In this document: positions 63,501 through 64,000 of the stretch, piece by piece
Layout of the letters: every line of letters begins with the position of its first letter
Position numbering within the stretch: position 1 is the stretch's first letter
Assembly: GCA_003342895.1 (NCBI GenBank)
Contig: PTFA01000010.1
Span: 8,375,286-8,439,285, forward strand
Reading direction: 5' to 3'
Length of the DNA stretch: 64,000 bases
Origin: Casuarius casuarius
Lineage: Eukaryota; Chordata; Aves; Casuariiformes; Casuariidae
The notes under the pieces: generated by a model
What the model was told of the DNA's origin: nothing
The model's input: the letters and a program-made list of their open reading frames with translations, nothing else
The model's database searches: none
Made by a program: the position numbers and the translations under genes

Positions 63501-64000
63501 GATTTTTCCATGTCTTTCCATCACCACATGTAATATTGATTCATGTTTTGTTGCTTTTGGCGAGAAATACTTGTATAAGTTCAACTTGCTGAAAATAGAA
63601 GAGTATCCTAGCCAAATTGGGTCCAAGTGAGCTAATACAGCTATTTATAAAATTCCAAAACACATGGAAAGCTTTGGTGAAAACTTTAGTAAGCTCTTCT
63701 GGGTCCACAGAGGTCTAAGTGCTTGTTATTTTCACAGGTCCCAAAGAGGTGAATTTTTCACATTGTTTAGGGATTTAGGGTGCCATTTTGTTCTGAAAGA
63801 GTATCAAACTCAACAAATAAGGACCTTGTACTCTGCCTGTAAAGAAAAAGCTGCTGAATTTTTTTGTTTGTTTGTTGGTTTTTTTTAAAAAACCCCAAAA
63901 TTGCTTTAAGAGACTGGAGAGGAACAAAGGTTCCATTTTCCCTTCATTTACCCTTTGGTACCCATGCTACACTTGTCCAATGTCAATACAGAACTGTGTG
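60594..64000 (-). other. KCNQ1: KCNQ1 intron 5 (3' part only)
   Basis: Non-coding, AT-rich sequence upstream of exon 6 in the transcript. I looked for exon 5 (the S4-S5 linker region ending in FIHRQ) and did not find it, so intron 5 is at least 3.4 kb here. The 3' end carries the exon 6 polypyrimidine tract. There are only short A/T runs; I recognise no transposon or conserved RNA. Short open frames in this stretch show no splice context or similarity and are treated as chance. Confidence 0.9.

Noticed and set aside
60594..64000. Search for KCNQ1 exon 5 (S4-S5 linker)
   Set aside because: No match to the conserved FIHRQ end or LQILRMLHVD stretch was found. It presumably lies beyond position 64000.

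Overview
This is vertebrate nuclear DNA: an internal stretch of one large, intron-rich gene read on the minus strand. The gene is KCNQ1 (Kv7.1, the cardiac and epithelial IKs channel alpha subunit). Six consecutive coding exons are recognisable by protein similarity, by GT/AG splice sites and by exact phase continuity. By human numbering they are exon 6 (60453-60593), exon 7 (54522-54632), exon 8 (53371-53466), exon 9 (52446-52574), exon 10 (50253-50415) and exon 11 (23845-23959). Joined, they encode 755 nt, equivalent to about human residues 261-505: S5, turret, pore helix and selectivity filter, S6, calmodulin-binding helix A with its IQ motif, and the disordered linker before helix B. Both ends of the window lie inside introns (5 and 11), so neither end of the gene is present. 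The promoter, voltage sensor (S1-S4), helices B-D and 3' UTR are all missing. Organism: the membrane exons are almost identical to mammalian KCNQ1, but the linker exons 10 and 11 are strongly divergent and differ in length, so this is not a placental mammal. The sequence is AT-rich and CpG-poor. It has very few recognisable transposons, only old CR1-type LINE and MIR remnants, plus compact intron spacing, with exons 6-11 in about 37 kb. I infer a sauropsid, most likely a bird, with crocodilian or turtle as alternatives. This is an inference, not proven. Layout: 1-23844 is intron 11 (partial); 23845-23959 exon 11; 23960-50252 the 26-kb intron 10, holding an old MIR, two decayed LINE fragments and an assembly gap at 41316-41339; 50253-54632 a tight cluster of exons 10-7; 54633-60452 intron 6, with several microsatellites and a 68-base T tract; 60453-60593 exon 6; 60594-64000 intron 5 (partial). 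I found no second protein-coding gene, structural RNA gene, CRISPR array or intact mobile element. The many short open frames outside the exons lack splice context, domain similarity or conservation clues and are treated as chance. Points worth a second look: a local CpG cluster around exon 9; a weak exon 9 donor (GTTATG); loss of the N-glycosylation sequon in the turret; no CpG island in the part of intron 11 seen here (the intron that carries the KvDMR1/KCNQ1OT1 imprinting centre in placental mammals); UG and G tracts just after the exon 6 donor; two same-strand LINE fragments that stop and start at the same endonuclease motif; and a few tandem duplications and perfect inverted repeats. I see no convincing previously undescribed biological system here.
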